Assembly: GCF_017875735.1 (NCBI RefSeq) | Contig: NZ_JAGGMZ010000001.1 | Location: forward strand, 1-64,000 | Length of the DNA: 64,000 bases | Direction of reading: 5' to 3' | Source: Arthrobacter sp. CAN_C5 | GTDB lineage: Bacteria; Actinomycetota; Actinomycetes; Actinomycetales; Micrococcaceae | Shown: piece by piece, positions 9,614-18,153 of the stretch | Numbering within the stretch: the stretch's first letter is position 1 | Layout of the letters: each line of letters begins with the position of its first letter | Translations under genes and position numbers: made by a program | Notes under the pieces: generated by a model | What the model saw: only the letters and a program-made list of their open reading frames with translations | What the model was told of the DNA's origin: nothing | Databases searched by the model: none

Positions 9614-11397
9614 GACCTACATCGGGTATCACCTTAGGCGGTCGGTTTAAGCTGACCGACAGGATCGCCATTGGCGGAATGGGTGAGGTCTGGAAGGCGA
9701 TGGACCAGGTCCTGGGCCGCGAGGTTGCCATAAAGATTCTCAAAGAGGAATATACGGGTGACCCCAATTTCCTTGACCGCTTCCGCGCCGAAGCCCGCCA
9801 CACCGCTCTGCTCAACCACGACGGAATCGCCAATGTCTTCGACTACGGCGAGGAGGGCGGATCTGCCTACCTCGTCATGGAGTTGGTTCCTGGCCAGCCC
9901 TTGTCCACCATTATCGAGCGCGAACAGATCCTTTCACCCGACCGCACCCTGTCCATCGTCGGTCAGACAGCAACGGCTCTGTCGGTTGCCCACCGTCAGG
10001 GACTGGTGCACCGGGATGTGAAGCCGGGCAACCTGCTGATCCTTCCCGATGGACGAGTCAAAATCACCGACTTCGGTATCGCGCGGCTGGCAGACCAGGT
10101 GCCGCTGACCGCGACCGGGCAGGTCATGGGTACCGCCCAGTACCTGGCGCCTGAGCAGGCAACCGGCCAGGCTGCCACCGGGTCAAGTGACATCTACGCG
10201 CTGGGCGTGATCGGGTACGAGCTTCTGGCCGGTCGACGGCCCTTCTCAGGCGAATCGCAGATCGCGATCGCGCTGGCGCAGGTCAATGACGCCCCACCGC
10301 CCCTTCCGGAAACCATTCCGCGGCCGGTCCGCGCCCTCATTGCCTCTATGCTCGCCAAAGACCCGGCCGACCGTCCAGCGGATGCCGAGCTCCTGGCCCA
10401 GGCAGTCGCTGCCATCCGCCGGAATGACATCCGCGCGGCCGAGGCCGCCGTCCCCGGGATGCTGCTCTTCGGTGGCAACACTGGCCCGATCACCGCACCC
10501 GTCCCCGCGGCTACGACGTCGGCCACGCGCGTCGTGCCGACGTCGACATCGTCAATGCCGGTGGTCGGTGCTGCGGCCGGAGCGGGGGCCGTAGGTGCAT
10601 CCCGCGAATGGCAGGAAGAAGAAATCGACCGCGGCGATCCAGTCGAGCAATCCCGTGGACGCAGTCCGTGGCTGATACCCCTGGTTCTACTGTTCCTGTT
10701 GGTGGGTCTGGCCGTCGGACTGTTCTTCCTGTGGCCGGTTCTCTCCGGGGCCGACGACGATCCGACCGTCCCGCCGGTAACATCAACTTCCGCCAGTCCC
10801 TCCACCAGCGCCTCTGCGACGGAAACGGAAACGGCAACAGAAACGGAGACCGAGTCGGAGACCCCTTCGGAAGAGCCGACCACCGAACCTGTTGAAACCA
10901 CTGAAGCCCCGGAGATCGTCATCAGTGCTGTCGAGTTTGTGGGACGTCCCGTTGATGTAGTGGTCGCCGATCTTCGGTCCCGAGGTCTGGAGCCAGTCGT
11001 CGAGGAAGAGAATTCTGACACTGTGCAGGAAGGCATTGTTATCACCGTGGCGCCCGTTGGATCTTTGAGGCCCGGCGATAGCGTTACTGTCACTGCTTCA
11101 ATCGGTCCCGAAACACCCGAAACCGTGGCCGTACCTCCGCGGCTGGTTGGGGCGACTGAGCAACAGGTGATCGATGCTCTAACTGAAGCTGGACTCAGCG
11201 GCGCGCGCGCGGGCGAACAGGAGTCCGGGGAGCCAGCGGGAACTGTCCTCAGTGTGGACCCCGGCGAAGGTTCGGAAGTTGAACCGGGGAGCACTGTCAA
11301 TTATGTGGTGTCATCCGGTCCTCCCGTGGTGACCACACCACCGCCGACGGAGGAACCCACCGCCACCAGTCCCCCACCCACCACTGAAGCGCCATAG
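9610..11397 (+). CDS. pknA: Membrane Ser/Thr protein kinase with two PASTA repeats (PknA position)
   Basis: A 595-residue Hanks-type kinase. The kinase domain (about 10-280) has [12 protein letters not shown], Lys42 in VAIKIL, catalytic HRDVKPGN with Asp136, and DFGIA. A membrane helix lies near 352-378 ([22 protein letters not shown]), followed by a Thr/Glu-rich stretch and two PASTA domains (about 437-503 and 505-570), which bind muropeptide or lipid II in this family. By position this is the pknA gene, but mycobacterial PknA lacks PASTA repeats, so it resembles a second PknB. It starts GTG, overlapping the pbpA stop by 4 bp. The symbol is positional. Confidence 0.88.
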   Translation: MRPTSGITLGGRFKLTDRIAIGGMGEVWKAMDQVLGREVAIKILKEEYTGDPNFLDRFRAEARHTALLNHDGIANVFDYGEEGGSAYLVMELVPGQPLSTIIEREQILSPDRTLSIVGQTATALSVAHRQGLVHRDVKPGNLLILPDGRVKITDFGIARLADQVPLTATGQVMGTAQYLAPEQATGQAATGSSDIYALGVIGYELLAGRRPFSGESQIAIALAQVNDAPPPLPETIPRPVRALIASMLAKDPADRPADAELLAQAVAAIRRNDIRAAEAAVPGMLLFGGNTGPITAPVPAATTSATRVVPTSTSSMPVVGAAAGAGAVGASREWQEEEIDRGDPVEQSRGRSPWLIPLVLLFLLVGLAVGLFFLWPVLSGADDDPTVPPVTSTSASPSTSASATETETATETETESETPSEEPTTEPVETTEAPEIVISAVEFVGRPVDVVVADLRSRGLEPVVEEENSDTVQEGIVITVAPVGSLRPGDSVTVTASIGPETPETVAVPPRLVGATEQQVIDALTEAGLSGARAGEQESGEPAGTVLSVDPGEGSEVEPGSTVNYVVSSGPPVVTTPPPTEEPTATSPPPTTEAP

Positions 11398-11436
11398 CGC
11401 TTCCCATACGATCAGATGCAGGCGGAAGGCAACCAC

Positions 11437-13287
11437 GTGACCACTGACAGGGTCCTCAACGGACGTTACGAAGTAGGTGAGCTCATCGGCCGTGGCGGCA
11501 TGGCCGATGTCCACCTCGGCCGTGACATCCGGTTGGGCCGGTCGGTCGCCATCAAGGTGCTGCGCCGGGACCTGGCCAGGGACCCCCTGTTCCAGTCGCG
11601 GTTCCGCCGGGAGGCGCAGGCCGTTGCCGCTCTGAACCATCCCACGATTGTTTCGGTCTACGACACCGGCGAAGAAGAGATTGCAGGGCGTTCGATCGAC
11701 GATGTCCGGGTGCCGTTCATCGTGATGGAATACGTGGCCGGGCGGACCCTTCGCGACCTGATCCGAGCGGATGAGCTCTCCCTCGATGAGTCGGCCGAAC
11801 ACATGGTGGGGGTCCTGTCTGCGCTGGAGTACAGCCACAAAGCCGGAATTGTGCACCGCGACATCAAGCCCGCCAACGTAATGATCACCCCCGAGGGCAA
11901 CGTCAAGGTGATGGATTTCGGTATCGCCCGAGCCATCGCCGACTCCGCCGCCACCATGACCCAAACCCAGGCTGTGATCGGGACCGCCCAGTACCTTTCA
12001 CCCGAGCAGGCAAGGGGGGAGACAGTCGACGCGCGCAGTGACCTGTACTCCGCCGGTTGTCTGATGTACGAACTGTTCACCGCCCGCCCACCCTTCATCG
12101 GCGACAGCCCCGTCTCGGTGGCTTATCAGCATGTCCGGGAGGAACCAAAACCCGCGAGCCAGTTCAATCCTGAGGTGTCACCCGCGCTGGACGCAGTGTT
12201 GAAGCGAGCCCTGGAGAAGGACCGCCAGGACCGTTTCCAGGATGCCGTCGCCTTTCGCACCGCACTGCAGGACGCGCGACGGGGAGTTATTCTTTCATCT
12301 TCCCAGGAGCGAGCGACCGAGGCCTTTTCAACCGTGCCCGCGGCTACGGTCGACGAGGGACCCCAGACCCGCGCCATGGCGAAGGTACTAGCCGGCGGCT
12401 CAATGAGCTCGGGGCCCGTCACCGACGAGCAGCCTCTGCTGCCCACGCAGCGAACCTCGGACGATGAAAACGACGATCGCCGTCGTGCCACCCGCCGCGC
12501 CTGGACCACCACGTTCTTCATCATCGTGGCCCTGGTCCTCGCTGGTGGAACGTTTGTGCTGTTCAACCTTTTGAATACCCAGCCCGAGGGCCCGGTGCTG
12601 CAAGAGGTTCCGTCCGTCGCAGGAATGACCCAGGATGAGGCAGCAAATGCCATTTTTGCAGCAGATCTGCGCCCGCAGTTCGAAGAGGATTTCAGTGACA
12701 CCATCGACCCGGGATTGGTGATTGATTCCGATCCGGGGGCCGGAGCCGACATCGAACCGGGGTCCACAGTCAATGTGACCATCTCCGAAGGTCCCTCCGA
12801 GGCGGTAATCCCCGAAGCCATCATGGGAATGACAGAGTCATCTGCCCGCGACGCTCTCTCGTCAGCAGATCTGAGCGGGGGAGAAGTCACCGAGGAGAAC
12901 AGCGCAACGGTTCCCGCTGGCCGGGTAATTTCCGCCAGCCCCGCAGCGGGGGAATCAGTACCGGTCGGCTCGGAGGTGGATCTGGTGCTCTCGACGGGAC
13001 TGGTGGAAGTACCGCGGGTGATCGAGCTGCCCATCGATGAGGCCACCGCACTGCTTGAAGATCCGGTCCGCGGCCTGACCGTCAGGGTGGAGGAAGTCGA
13101 GAACGCCGTCGTCGACCCCAACGTCGTGACCGACCAGAGTGTCGACCCTGAATCGACCGTCCCCCCGGGTACTGAAATCGTTCTGACCGTGGCGATTGAA
13201 CCCGTCCCGGAAGAGGAGCCCTCCAGCGATCCTGAAACCACCCCATCAGCCGGTGAGACTCCGTCGGAAGCACCGGAGGAGCCCTGA
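11437..13287 (+). CDS. pknB: Ser/Thr protein kinase PknB with three PASTA domains
   Basis: A 616-residue sensor kinase of the wall-growth circuit. The kinase domain (about 8-275) shows LIGRGGMADVHLG, Lys40 in VAIKVL, HRDIKPAN and DFGIA. A membrane segment lies near 355-380 (TTTFFIIVALVLAGGTFVLF). Three extracellular PASTA repeats follow (about 390-455, 457-523, 525-590), then an acidic Ser/Pro tail. I chose GTG 11437 because GGAAGG lies 6-7 bases before it and the N-terminus (TTDRVLNGRYEVG) fits the family; ATG 11416 has no ribosome site. It is the last gene of the operon, 39 bp after pknA, and converges on the amidotransferase gene with a 10-bp gap. Confidence 0.92.
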   Translation: MTTDRVLNGRYEVGELIGRGGMADVHLGRDIRLGRSVAIKVLRRDLARDPLFQSRFRREAQAVAALNHPTIVSVYDTGEEEIAGRSIDDVRVPFIVMEYVAGRTLRDLIRADELSLDESAEHMVGVLSALEYSHKAGIVHRDIKPANVMITPEGNVKVMDFGIARAIADSAATMTQTQAVIGTAQYLSPEQARGETVDARSDLYSAGCLMYELFTARPPFIGDSPVSVAYQHVREEPKPASQFNPEVSPALDAVLKRALEKDRQDRFQDAVAFRTALQDARRGVILSSSQERATEAFSTVPAATVDEGPQTRAMAKVLAGGSMSSGPVTDEQPLLPTQRTSDDENDDRRRATRRAWTTTFFIIVALVLAGGTFVLFNLLNTQPEGPVLQEVPSVAGMTQDEAANAIFAADLRPQFEEDFSDTIDPGLVIDSDPGAGADIEPGSTVNVTISEGPSEAVIPEAIMGMTESSARDALSSADLSGGEVTEENSATVPAGRVISASPAAGESVPVGSEVDLVLSTGLVEVPRVIELPIDEATALLEDPVRGLTVRVEEVENAVVDPNVVTDQSVDPESTVPPGTEIVLTVAIEPVPEEEPSSDPETTPSAGETPSEAPEEP

Positions 13288-13297
13288 CGGGTATTTC

Positions 13298-13942
13298 CTA
13301 CTTGGTGATGAGTGGGCTCAGGGTGGAGGATTTTTCGGCTGCACCTGTCAGCCCCAGGGACTCGAGCCAGTTCCCCAGCATGCGGTAGCCGCCCTCGGTG
13401 AGGACTGACTCGGGATGGAACTGCACCCCGCACAGCGGGGCTGTCCTGTGTTCCAGGCCCATGATGATACCGCTGGCCGTCCGGGCGGTAACCACCAGGT
13501 CCGGCGGCACCACCTCGCTCACCGCTGCCAGCGAATGGTACCGGGTGGCCGTCAATGGCGACGGGAGACCGGTGAAGATGCTGCCGGAATCATGCTCCAC
13601 CAGCGAGGTCTTGCCGTGCATCAGCTCTGGAGCGTGGGTGACTGTCCCGCCGAAGGCTTCAGCGAGGGCTTGGTGACCCAGGCAGACTCCGAGCATGGGC
13701 AGGGAATTCGCCCCACACCACCTGATCATGTCGACGCAGATCCCAGCATCAGCCGGCGTTCCGGGGCCGGGGGAGATCAGTACACCATCGCGCACCTCGG
13801 CGAGAGCTATCGCCTCAGCCAGCGTGACGTCGTCGTTCCTCACCACGGTCGTCTCGGCACCCAGTTCCTGAAGGTAGCCGACCAGGGTGTAGACAAAACT
13901 GTCGTAGTTGTCGATAACCAAAATGCGGGTGGTCTTGGACAT
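13298..13942 (-). CDS. pabA: Glutamine amidotransferase, anthranilate/PABA synthase component II type
   Basis: A 214-residue class I glutaminase. It starts RILVIDNYDSFVYTLVGYL, carries the nucleophile loop GVCLGHQALAEAFGG (Cys about 86) and ends its triad with VQFHPES. In this family the subunit makes ammonia for chorismate amination to 4-amino-4-deoxychorismate (folate) or anthranilate (tryptophan). There is no partner chorismate-binding subunit in the window, so pabA versus trpG is undecided. The location between pknB and crgA is a common actinobacterial arrangement. A sortase gene, often next to it in other actinobacteria, is absent here. Confidence 0.85.
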   Translation of the reverse strand: MSKTTRILVIDNYDSFVYTLVGYLQELGAETTVVRNDDVTLAEAIALAEVRDGVLISPGPGTPADAGICVDMIRWCGANSLPMLGVCLGHQALAEAFGGTVTHAPELMHGKTSLVEHDSGSIFTGLPSPLTATRYHSLAAVSEVVPPDLVVTARTASGIIMGLEHRTAPLCGVQFHPESVLTEGGYRMLGNWLESLGLTGAAEKSSTLSPLITK

Positions 13943-14212
13943 AGTGCTCGTGGACTGCCAATCATTGAACTATCAAAGCGGTAAAGACCGGGGTTGTCAG
14001 CACTGACCGTGTTCGTGACGGGTACCTACCACCGACAAGCGTGGAGGGTGAGGCACCCTGCGACCGGTTCATTGGTTAGAATTAGGGTTCCACCGTGCTG
14101 ATGACATTGATCCTTTTTTTCAGGATAGCTTGTGTAATCACCGACTGCCGAGCCCTTGTGAGGGTAAACACCATGGCGAAGCTGCTTTGGCTTCACCCAT
14201 CTAGGAGGACCA

Positions 14213-14458
14213 GTGCCCGAGTCGAAGTCCCGTAAAAAGCCGACCCAGTCCAACACCCCCGCCTCCACCGAACCGAAGCCCAACCCGGTTTGGTACAAGC
14301 CAGTAATGTTTGGCCTGATGATTTTGGGCCTCCTCTGGATCATTGTCTACTACGTGTCCGAGGCTCGGTTCCCCATCCCCTCGATCGACTCGTGGAATAT
14401 CCTGATTGGCTTCGGTCTGGCCATTGTTGGATTCCTGATGACCACCCGGTGGCGCTGA
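14213..14458 (+). CDS. crgA: Cell division protein CrgA
   Basis: An 81-residue small membrane protein with two transmembrane helices (about 27-48, VWYKPVMFGLMILGLLWIIVYY in part, and 60-77, WNILIGFGLAIVGFLMTT), a basic Ser/Pro-rich cytoplasmic N-terminus and a very short C-terminus ending TTRWR. This is the CrgA layout, a septum regulator that contacts FtsZ, FtsI and other divisome proteins in actinobacteria. GTG 14213 follows TAGGAGGACCA, a strong ribosome site. It stands alone, divergent from the amidotransferase gene, and ends in a strong terminator. Confidence 0.95.
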   Translation: MPESKSRKKPTQSNTPASTEPKPNPVWYKPVMFGLMILGLLWIIVYYVSEARFPIPSIDSWNILIGFGLAIVGFLMTTRWR

Positions 14459-14473
14459 CCCCTTCTTTCACGA

Positions 14474-14539
14474 AGCGCCCGCGGTTACCGTGGGAGGGGC
14501 CCCTTGGGCCACTCTCCGGGATTACCGCGGGCGCTTTTT
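14474..14539 (+). terminator. Terminator after crgA
   Basis: AGCGCCCGCGGT and ACCGCGGGCGCT form a 12-bp stem with a GC-rich internal loop that can pair further (GGGGCCCC), followed by TTTTT on the plus strand, 16 bases after the crgA stop. Confidence 0.85.
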
Positions 14540-14600
14540 CGTGGCTGGTCCACCCCGGAGAAGCCGGGCTCCATGCTCCGTACACATGTTGTGCACTAAG

Positions 14601-14730
14601 TTATCCACAGGTGTGGGTAACTTTGGGGATTTGGGGGCTCATTCCCTTAAGATCCGGGCCCATGCTTATCCACACCTGTGGAATTACATGTGTGTAAGTT
14701 ATCCCCGCTGTTGATAAACCCTGTGGACAA
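14601..14730. promoter_or_regulatory. Cluster of DnaA boxes in the crgA-rhomboid intergenic region
   Basis: Within 130 bases there are two perfect TTATCCACA boxes on the plus strand (14601-14609, 14666-14674). One-mismatch boxes on the minus strand lie at 14612-14620 (TTACCCACA), 14709-14717 (TTATCAACA) and 14722-14730 (TTGTCCACA). A weaker TTATCCCCG lies at 14699-14707. This is at least as dense as the boxes beside dnaA, about 15 kb away. It could titrate DnaA, regulate the rhomboid gene through DnaA, or be part of an extended origin. Confidence 0.75.
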
Positions 14731-14733
14731 CGT

Positions 14734-15603
14734 TCAGCGGAGGGGAAGTTGAACCAGGGTGGCGCCGAGCAACGTCAGGGCCACCAAGATGAGGGCCAGA
14801 CCTGCCAGACCGCCCCAGTGGATCAGGGCACGGTTGCTCCCCTTGGGGGCGTAGGCGATGATCGCCGCGGCGGCAGCACCGGTCAGGAGCCCCCCGAGGT
14901 GGGCCTGCCAGGAGATACCCGGTACCACGAAGCCCAGAACGCCGTTGATGGCAATCAGGACCACCAGCTGGCGCACATCACCGCCCCTCCGGCGCTGTAC
15001 CACCAACATTGCGCCGAACAGGCCAAACACTGCTCCGGAGGCTCCCACCACCGACTGGAGGGGGTTCGATAGCAGCAGGACGGCGACTGAGCCGCCGAAG
15101 GCTGCCAGGAGATACAGCACCAGGAACCGGGCGCGTCCCAGCAGGGGCTCAAGGGCTTGACCCATAATCCACAGCGCGTACATGTTGAAGGCAATGTGGA
15201 GGAGGAATCCTGTGGAGTGGAGGAATGCGGCCGTCAGCATCCGCCAGGGTTCAGGGGGAATGAACTCAGAGGTATAGGCAGGCGCGTACGCCAGCGCCCC
15301 GGTCAAACCGGGAATGAGATTCTGCAACAGGAACAACACTGCGCAGACGCCGATGATCGAGAAGGTGAGGATCGGTTTTCCCTGCCGGGCCACCCCTCCG
15401 AAGATGGTAAGTGGGGTGGGGGCGTTGCGTGCGCTTTCCTTCACGCAATCTACACACTGAATCCCGACGGCCGCCGGCCGCTGGCACTCCGGACACGTTG
15501 GCCTGCCACACCGCTGGCAGCGGACGTAGCTGACGCGGTCTGCGTGTCGGGGGCACACGGGGACTTCCTGTTGCGGCTGATCCGCCGGGATTCCGTATGT
15601 CAT
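14734..15603 (-). CDS. Rhomboid-family intramembrane serine protease with zinc-finger N-terminus
   Basis: A 289-residue protein. The N-terminus has a B-box-like zinc motif (C17, H20, C29, C32, C37, C40, C50, C53). Six or more membrane helices follow. The catalytic pair is Ser189 in VVGASGAVFG and His235 in SWQAHLGGLL; Asn140 in HIAFNMYALW completes the oxyanion region. Rhomboids cut transmembrane proteins within the bilayer; the substrate here is unknown. It is followed by nothing on its strand, and its stop lies three bases from the DnaA-box cluster. The cyclophilin stop lies just 7 bases upstream of its start, so the two may be co-transcribed. Confidence 0.9.
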   Translation of the reverse strand: MTYGIPADQPQQEVPVCPRHADRVSYVRCQRCGRPTCPECQRPAAVGIQCVDCVKESARNAPTPLTIFGGVARQGKPILTFSIIGVCAVLFLLQNLIPGLTGALAYAPAYTSEFIPPEPWRMLTAAFLHSTGFLLHIAFNMYALWIMGQALEPLLGRARFLVLYLLAAFGGSVAVLLLSNPLQSVVGASGAVFGLFGAMLVVQRRRGGDVRQLVVLIAINGVLGFVVPGISWQAHLGGLLTGAAAAAIIAYAPKGSNRALIHWGGLAGLALILVALTLLGATLVQLPLR

Positions 15604-15610
15604 GTGGGCT

Positions 15611-16153
15611 TTAGAGCTGCTCTACCGTGATCGAATTGATCACAACATCCTCGAGTGGCTTGTCCCTGGAGTCGGTAGGGATCGCATTGAGCTGCTCAAC
15701 GAGAGCCCGGGAGGCTTCATCGGTGACGTCGCCGAAGATGGTGTGCTTGCCCTGCAGCCACGTGGTGGGCACCGAGGTGATGAAGAACTGCGATCCGTTG
15801 GTGCCACGGCCACCCTGGATCCCCGCGTTGGCCATGGCCAGCTTGTACGGTGCCGTGAAGTCGAGGTCGGGGTTGATTTCATCGTCGAACTGGTAGCCCG
15901 GTCCGCCGATTCCCTGTCCCAGAGGGTCGCCGCCCTGGATCATGAAGTCCTTGATGACACGGTGGAAAATGGTGCCGTCGTACATCGGCTTGGTAGATTC
16001 CTCCCCGGTTTTGGGATGAGTCCAGGATTTGTCTCCCGTGGCGAGACCAGTGAAGTTCTGCACGGTCTTCGGCGCGTGATTCCCAAAAAGGTTTACCTTG
16101 ATATCGCCGATGTTGGTATGGATAGTTGCCTGTGCTGTTGCAATAGCTGTCAT
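15611..16153 (-). CDS. ppiA: Cyclophilin-type peptidyl-prolyl cis-trans isomerase
   Basis: About 180 residues with the whole cyclophilin fold: TIHTNIGDIKVNLFGNHAPKTVQNF near the start, IFHRVIKDFMIQGGDPLGQG with the catalytic Arg, GSQFFITSVPTTWLQGKHTIFG, and a terminal VVINSITVEQL. It has no signal peptide, so it is cytoplasmic. It catalyses proline isomerisation during folding. ATG 16153 (MTAIATAQ) fits relatives; GTG 16159 two codons upstream is also possible. It is divergent from the hendecad-repeat gene and lies just upstream of the rhomboid gene on the same strand. Confidence 0.93.
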   Translation of the reverse strand: MTAIATAQATIHTNIGDIKVNLFGNHAPKTVQNFTGLATGDKSWTHPKTGEESTKPMYDGTIFHRVIKDFMIQGGDPLGQGIGGPGYQFDDEINPDLDFTAPYKLAMANAGIQGGRGTNGSQFFITSVPTTWLQGKHTIFGDVTDEASRALVEQLNAIPTDSRDKPLEDVVINSITVEQL

Positions 16154-16306
16154 ATCCACATTCTTTCATGCACCCCCTGGTAATGAGCTGAGAATGAAGT
16201 GTTCCGCGCACAGTGAAAAATGAGCAGGAAACCGGGCAGCGAATAGCACGGCATAGCGATAACACGTAGGCTGACAGTCAACAGTCACTATCCCCGGGAG
16301 GCAGAT

Positions 16307-17173
16307 GTGAAGAAGAACAAACGTATGACACGCGACATCGAAAAGACCGTCGCAACGAGTGCCGAAGCCGCACGGGACTGGGCAGCACCACGAGTGGACG
16401 CAGCCTACAACTGGGTGGCGCCGCGTATCGAAAAAGGCTACGGATCGGCGTCGCCTGCAATCCAGCATGGAGTGCAGCGGGCCGCTCACGGAATTTCCGA
16501 TGGCATCTCGACCGTCACCCCCCGTATCCAGGACGGACTGGACAAGGTTGCCCCACGCATCTCGCACGTGGTCGACAGCACCACGCCGCACATCCAGAAG
16601 ACTCTGGACCGGGCGGCTCCAGCCATCAACAATGCTCGGGACAAGGTTGTTGGCGATTACCTGCCGACCCTGTCCCACAAACTGGGTGACGCGGCGGATT
16701 CCGTCTCCCGCTCACTGTCCGGTGCAACCATCCCGGACCCAGTAAATCGTGCGGTCACCCGGGTGACCGGCGACAAAAAGGCTGTCAAGAAGGCCCAGAA
16801 AGCTGCCGCAGCGGCAGCGATGAAGGCGTCCCGCGACCTGAAGAAGCGTCAGAAGAGTGGCAGCAAGGGTTGGTTGATCTTCGGCATCATTGCCGCGGCC
16901 GTCACTGCCGGCGTAGCAATCTGGCGTGCATCCAAGCCAGTCGAGGACCCTTGGAAGACTCCCGTCAAGGTTGACACCAAGCCCACCGGCGAAGCAGAGC
17001 GTGCCAAGGAGGCCAAGGATGTTGTATCAGACATCAAGGAAGCCGCCGATCGCGCAGCCGCCAAGGCAGGAGAGACTGTGGATGGCACCACCGACGCAGC
17101 CAAGTCGGCGGGGACGTCCACCACCGGGAAGATCCGGGACGCGGCTGAAGACGCAAAGGACGCCACCAAGTAG
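16307..17173 (+). CDS. Membrane-anchored protein with eight 11-residue repeats (unknown function)
   Basis: A 288-residue protein; I do not recognise a named family. Residues 25-112 are eight exact-length 11-residue repeats, for example WAAPRVDAAYN, WVAPRIEKGYG, TVTPRIQDGLD, KVAPRISHVVD and STTPHIQKTLD, with consensus x-[AVT]-[AST]-P-x-I-x-x-x-[VLY]-x. Then comes an Ala/Lys-rich segment, one membrane helix near 186-203 (GWLIFGIIAAAVTAGVAIW) and a Lys/Ala/Glu-rich tail of LEA or apolipoprotein-like composition. Hendecads favour long amphipathic helices. GTG 16307 follows CGGGAGG; the overlapping ATG at 16305 meets a stop at once. A terminator follows. It could be an envelope spacer or membrane-surface binding protein; this is inference. 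Confidence 0.8.
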   Translation: MKKNKRMTRDIEKTVATSAEAARDWAAPRVDAAYNWVAPRIEKGYGSASPAIQHGVQRAAHGISDGISTVTPRIQDGLDKVAPRISHVVDSTTPHIQKTLDRAAPAINNARDKVVGDYLPTLSHKLGDAADSVSRSLSGATIPDPVNRAVTRVTGDKKAVKKAQKAAAAAAMKASRDLKKRQKSGSKGWLIFGIIAAAVTAGVAIWRASKPVEDPWKTPVKVDTKPTGEAERAKEAKDVVSDIKEAADRAAAKAGETVDGTTDAAKSAGTSTTGKIRDAAEDAKDATK

Positions 17174-17193
17174 TCCATTGGTATAACACCCGA

Positions 17194-17232
17194 GGGAAGG
17201 GCGTCTCCACAGGAGCCGCCCTTCCCTTTTTT
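17194..17232 (+). terminator. Terminator after the hendecad-repeat gene
   Basis: GGGAAGGGCG and CGCCCTTCCC form a perfect 10-bp stem followed by six T, 20 bases after the stop at 17173. Confidence 0.92.
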
Positions 17233-17264
17233 GTCTCCTCCGCCCCGGACAATCTCACGAGTGG

Positions 17265-17270
17265 TAGATT
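17265..17270 (+). promoter_or_regulatory. -10 element of a probable leaderless transcript (glycosyltransferase)
   Basis: TAGATT ends seven bases before GTG 17278, which has no ribosome site. This spacing puts the transcript start at the start codon, as is common in actinobacteria. No clear -35 is visible. Confidence 0.5.
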
Positions 17271-17277
17271 TACCGCC

Positions 17278-18153
17278 GTGTCCCCTCCCCAGAACGCCGT
17301 CTCGATAGTCATTCCGGCCTACAACGAGGAAAGCGTGATCAGGCAGTGCCTGATTGCGGCGATCTACCAATCCGTACCTGCTGATGAGATCCTGGTGGTC
17401 GATAACCGCTCCACCGACGGCACCAACGGTATCGTCCGCCAGATGCAACTGGAATACCCGGAAAGCCGCATCAAACTTCTTGAGTATTCGTCAGAGCAGG
17501 GTCTGATTCCCACCCGCAATTTTGGGTTCGACAATGCTGCGGGAACCATCATCGGTCGCCTTGACGCGGACTCGGTACCTGAACCCGACTGGGTGGAACA
17601 GGTTCTTGCCGGTTTCCTGGACTCCGGCGTGGCCGCAGCCACCGGCCCCGTGGTCTATTACGATATGCCAATGCGTCGCTGGGGACTGAAGGCTGACGAT
17701 AGACTCCGCCAACTGGTCCTGAAACTGGCGCGCAATCAGTACCACTTTTTGTTCGGATCAAACATGGCCATTCGGCGCACGGCCTGGGAACAGATCCGCG
17801 ACTCAACCTGCCGCGACCAGGCCGACGAGATGCACGAAGATATCGATCTGTCTCTCCACCTCGCCGAGCACGATTTGATGATCAGATACCTACCCACAAT
17901 GATCAGCGGCATGTCAGCACGACGGCTTGAGGACTCGCCCAAGGACTACCGCTACTACGTCACCCGCTTTGATCGCACCTACAAGGCTCACCAGATCAAC
18001 AAACGGATCCTGAAGATCCCACCTCTGATCTTCATGTCCATCTACTACCCGGCAAAAATGATTCGGGCCGTGCACTCGGCGCGCAGTCCTCAGGCCGCGA
18101 AACGCGGCGGCACTCCACAGGTCCTCGCCAGCGGGTCGGCGGAGAGCCCCTAA
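17278..18153 (+). CDS. Family 2 glycosyltransferase
   Basis: A 291-residue GT-A fold enzyme. The N-terminus VSIVIPAYNEESVIRQCL is the nucleotide-sugar binding strand-loop, VVDNRSTDGTNGIV follows, and GRLDADSVPEPDWV carries the metal-binding DAD near residue 98. DQADEMHEDIDLSLHL near 185 supplies an ED-type catalytic motif. The C-terminal part has a weak hydrophobic segment (PLIFMSIYYPAKMI) that may touch the membrane. The acceptor is unknown; polysaccharide, glycolipid or carotenoid glycosylation are all possible. It is probably leaderless. Its stop overlaps the stop of the converging EamA gene by 4 bases. Confidence 0.87.
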   Translation: MSPPQNAVSIVIPAYNEESVIRQCLIAAIYQSVPADEILVVDNRSTDGTNGIVRQMQLEYPESRIKLLEYSSEQGLIPTRNFGFDNAAGTIIGRLDADSVPEPDWVEQVLAGFLDSGVAAATGPVVYYDMPMRRWGLKADDRLRQLVLKLARNQYHFLFGSNMAIRRTAWEQIRDSTCRDQADEMHEDIDLSLHLAEHDLMIRYLPTMISGMSARRLEDSPKDYRYYVTRFDRTYKAHQINKRILKIPPLIFMSIYYPAKMIRAVHSARSPQAAKRGGTPQVLASGSAESP

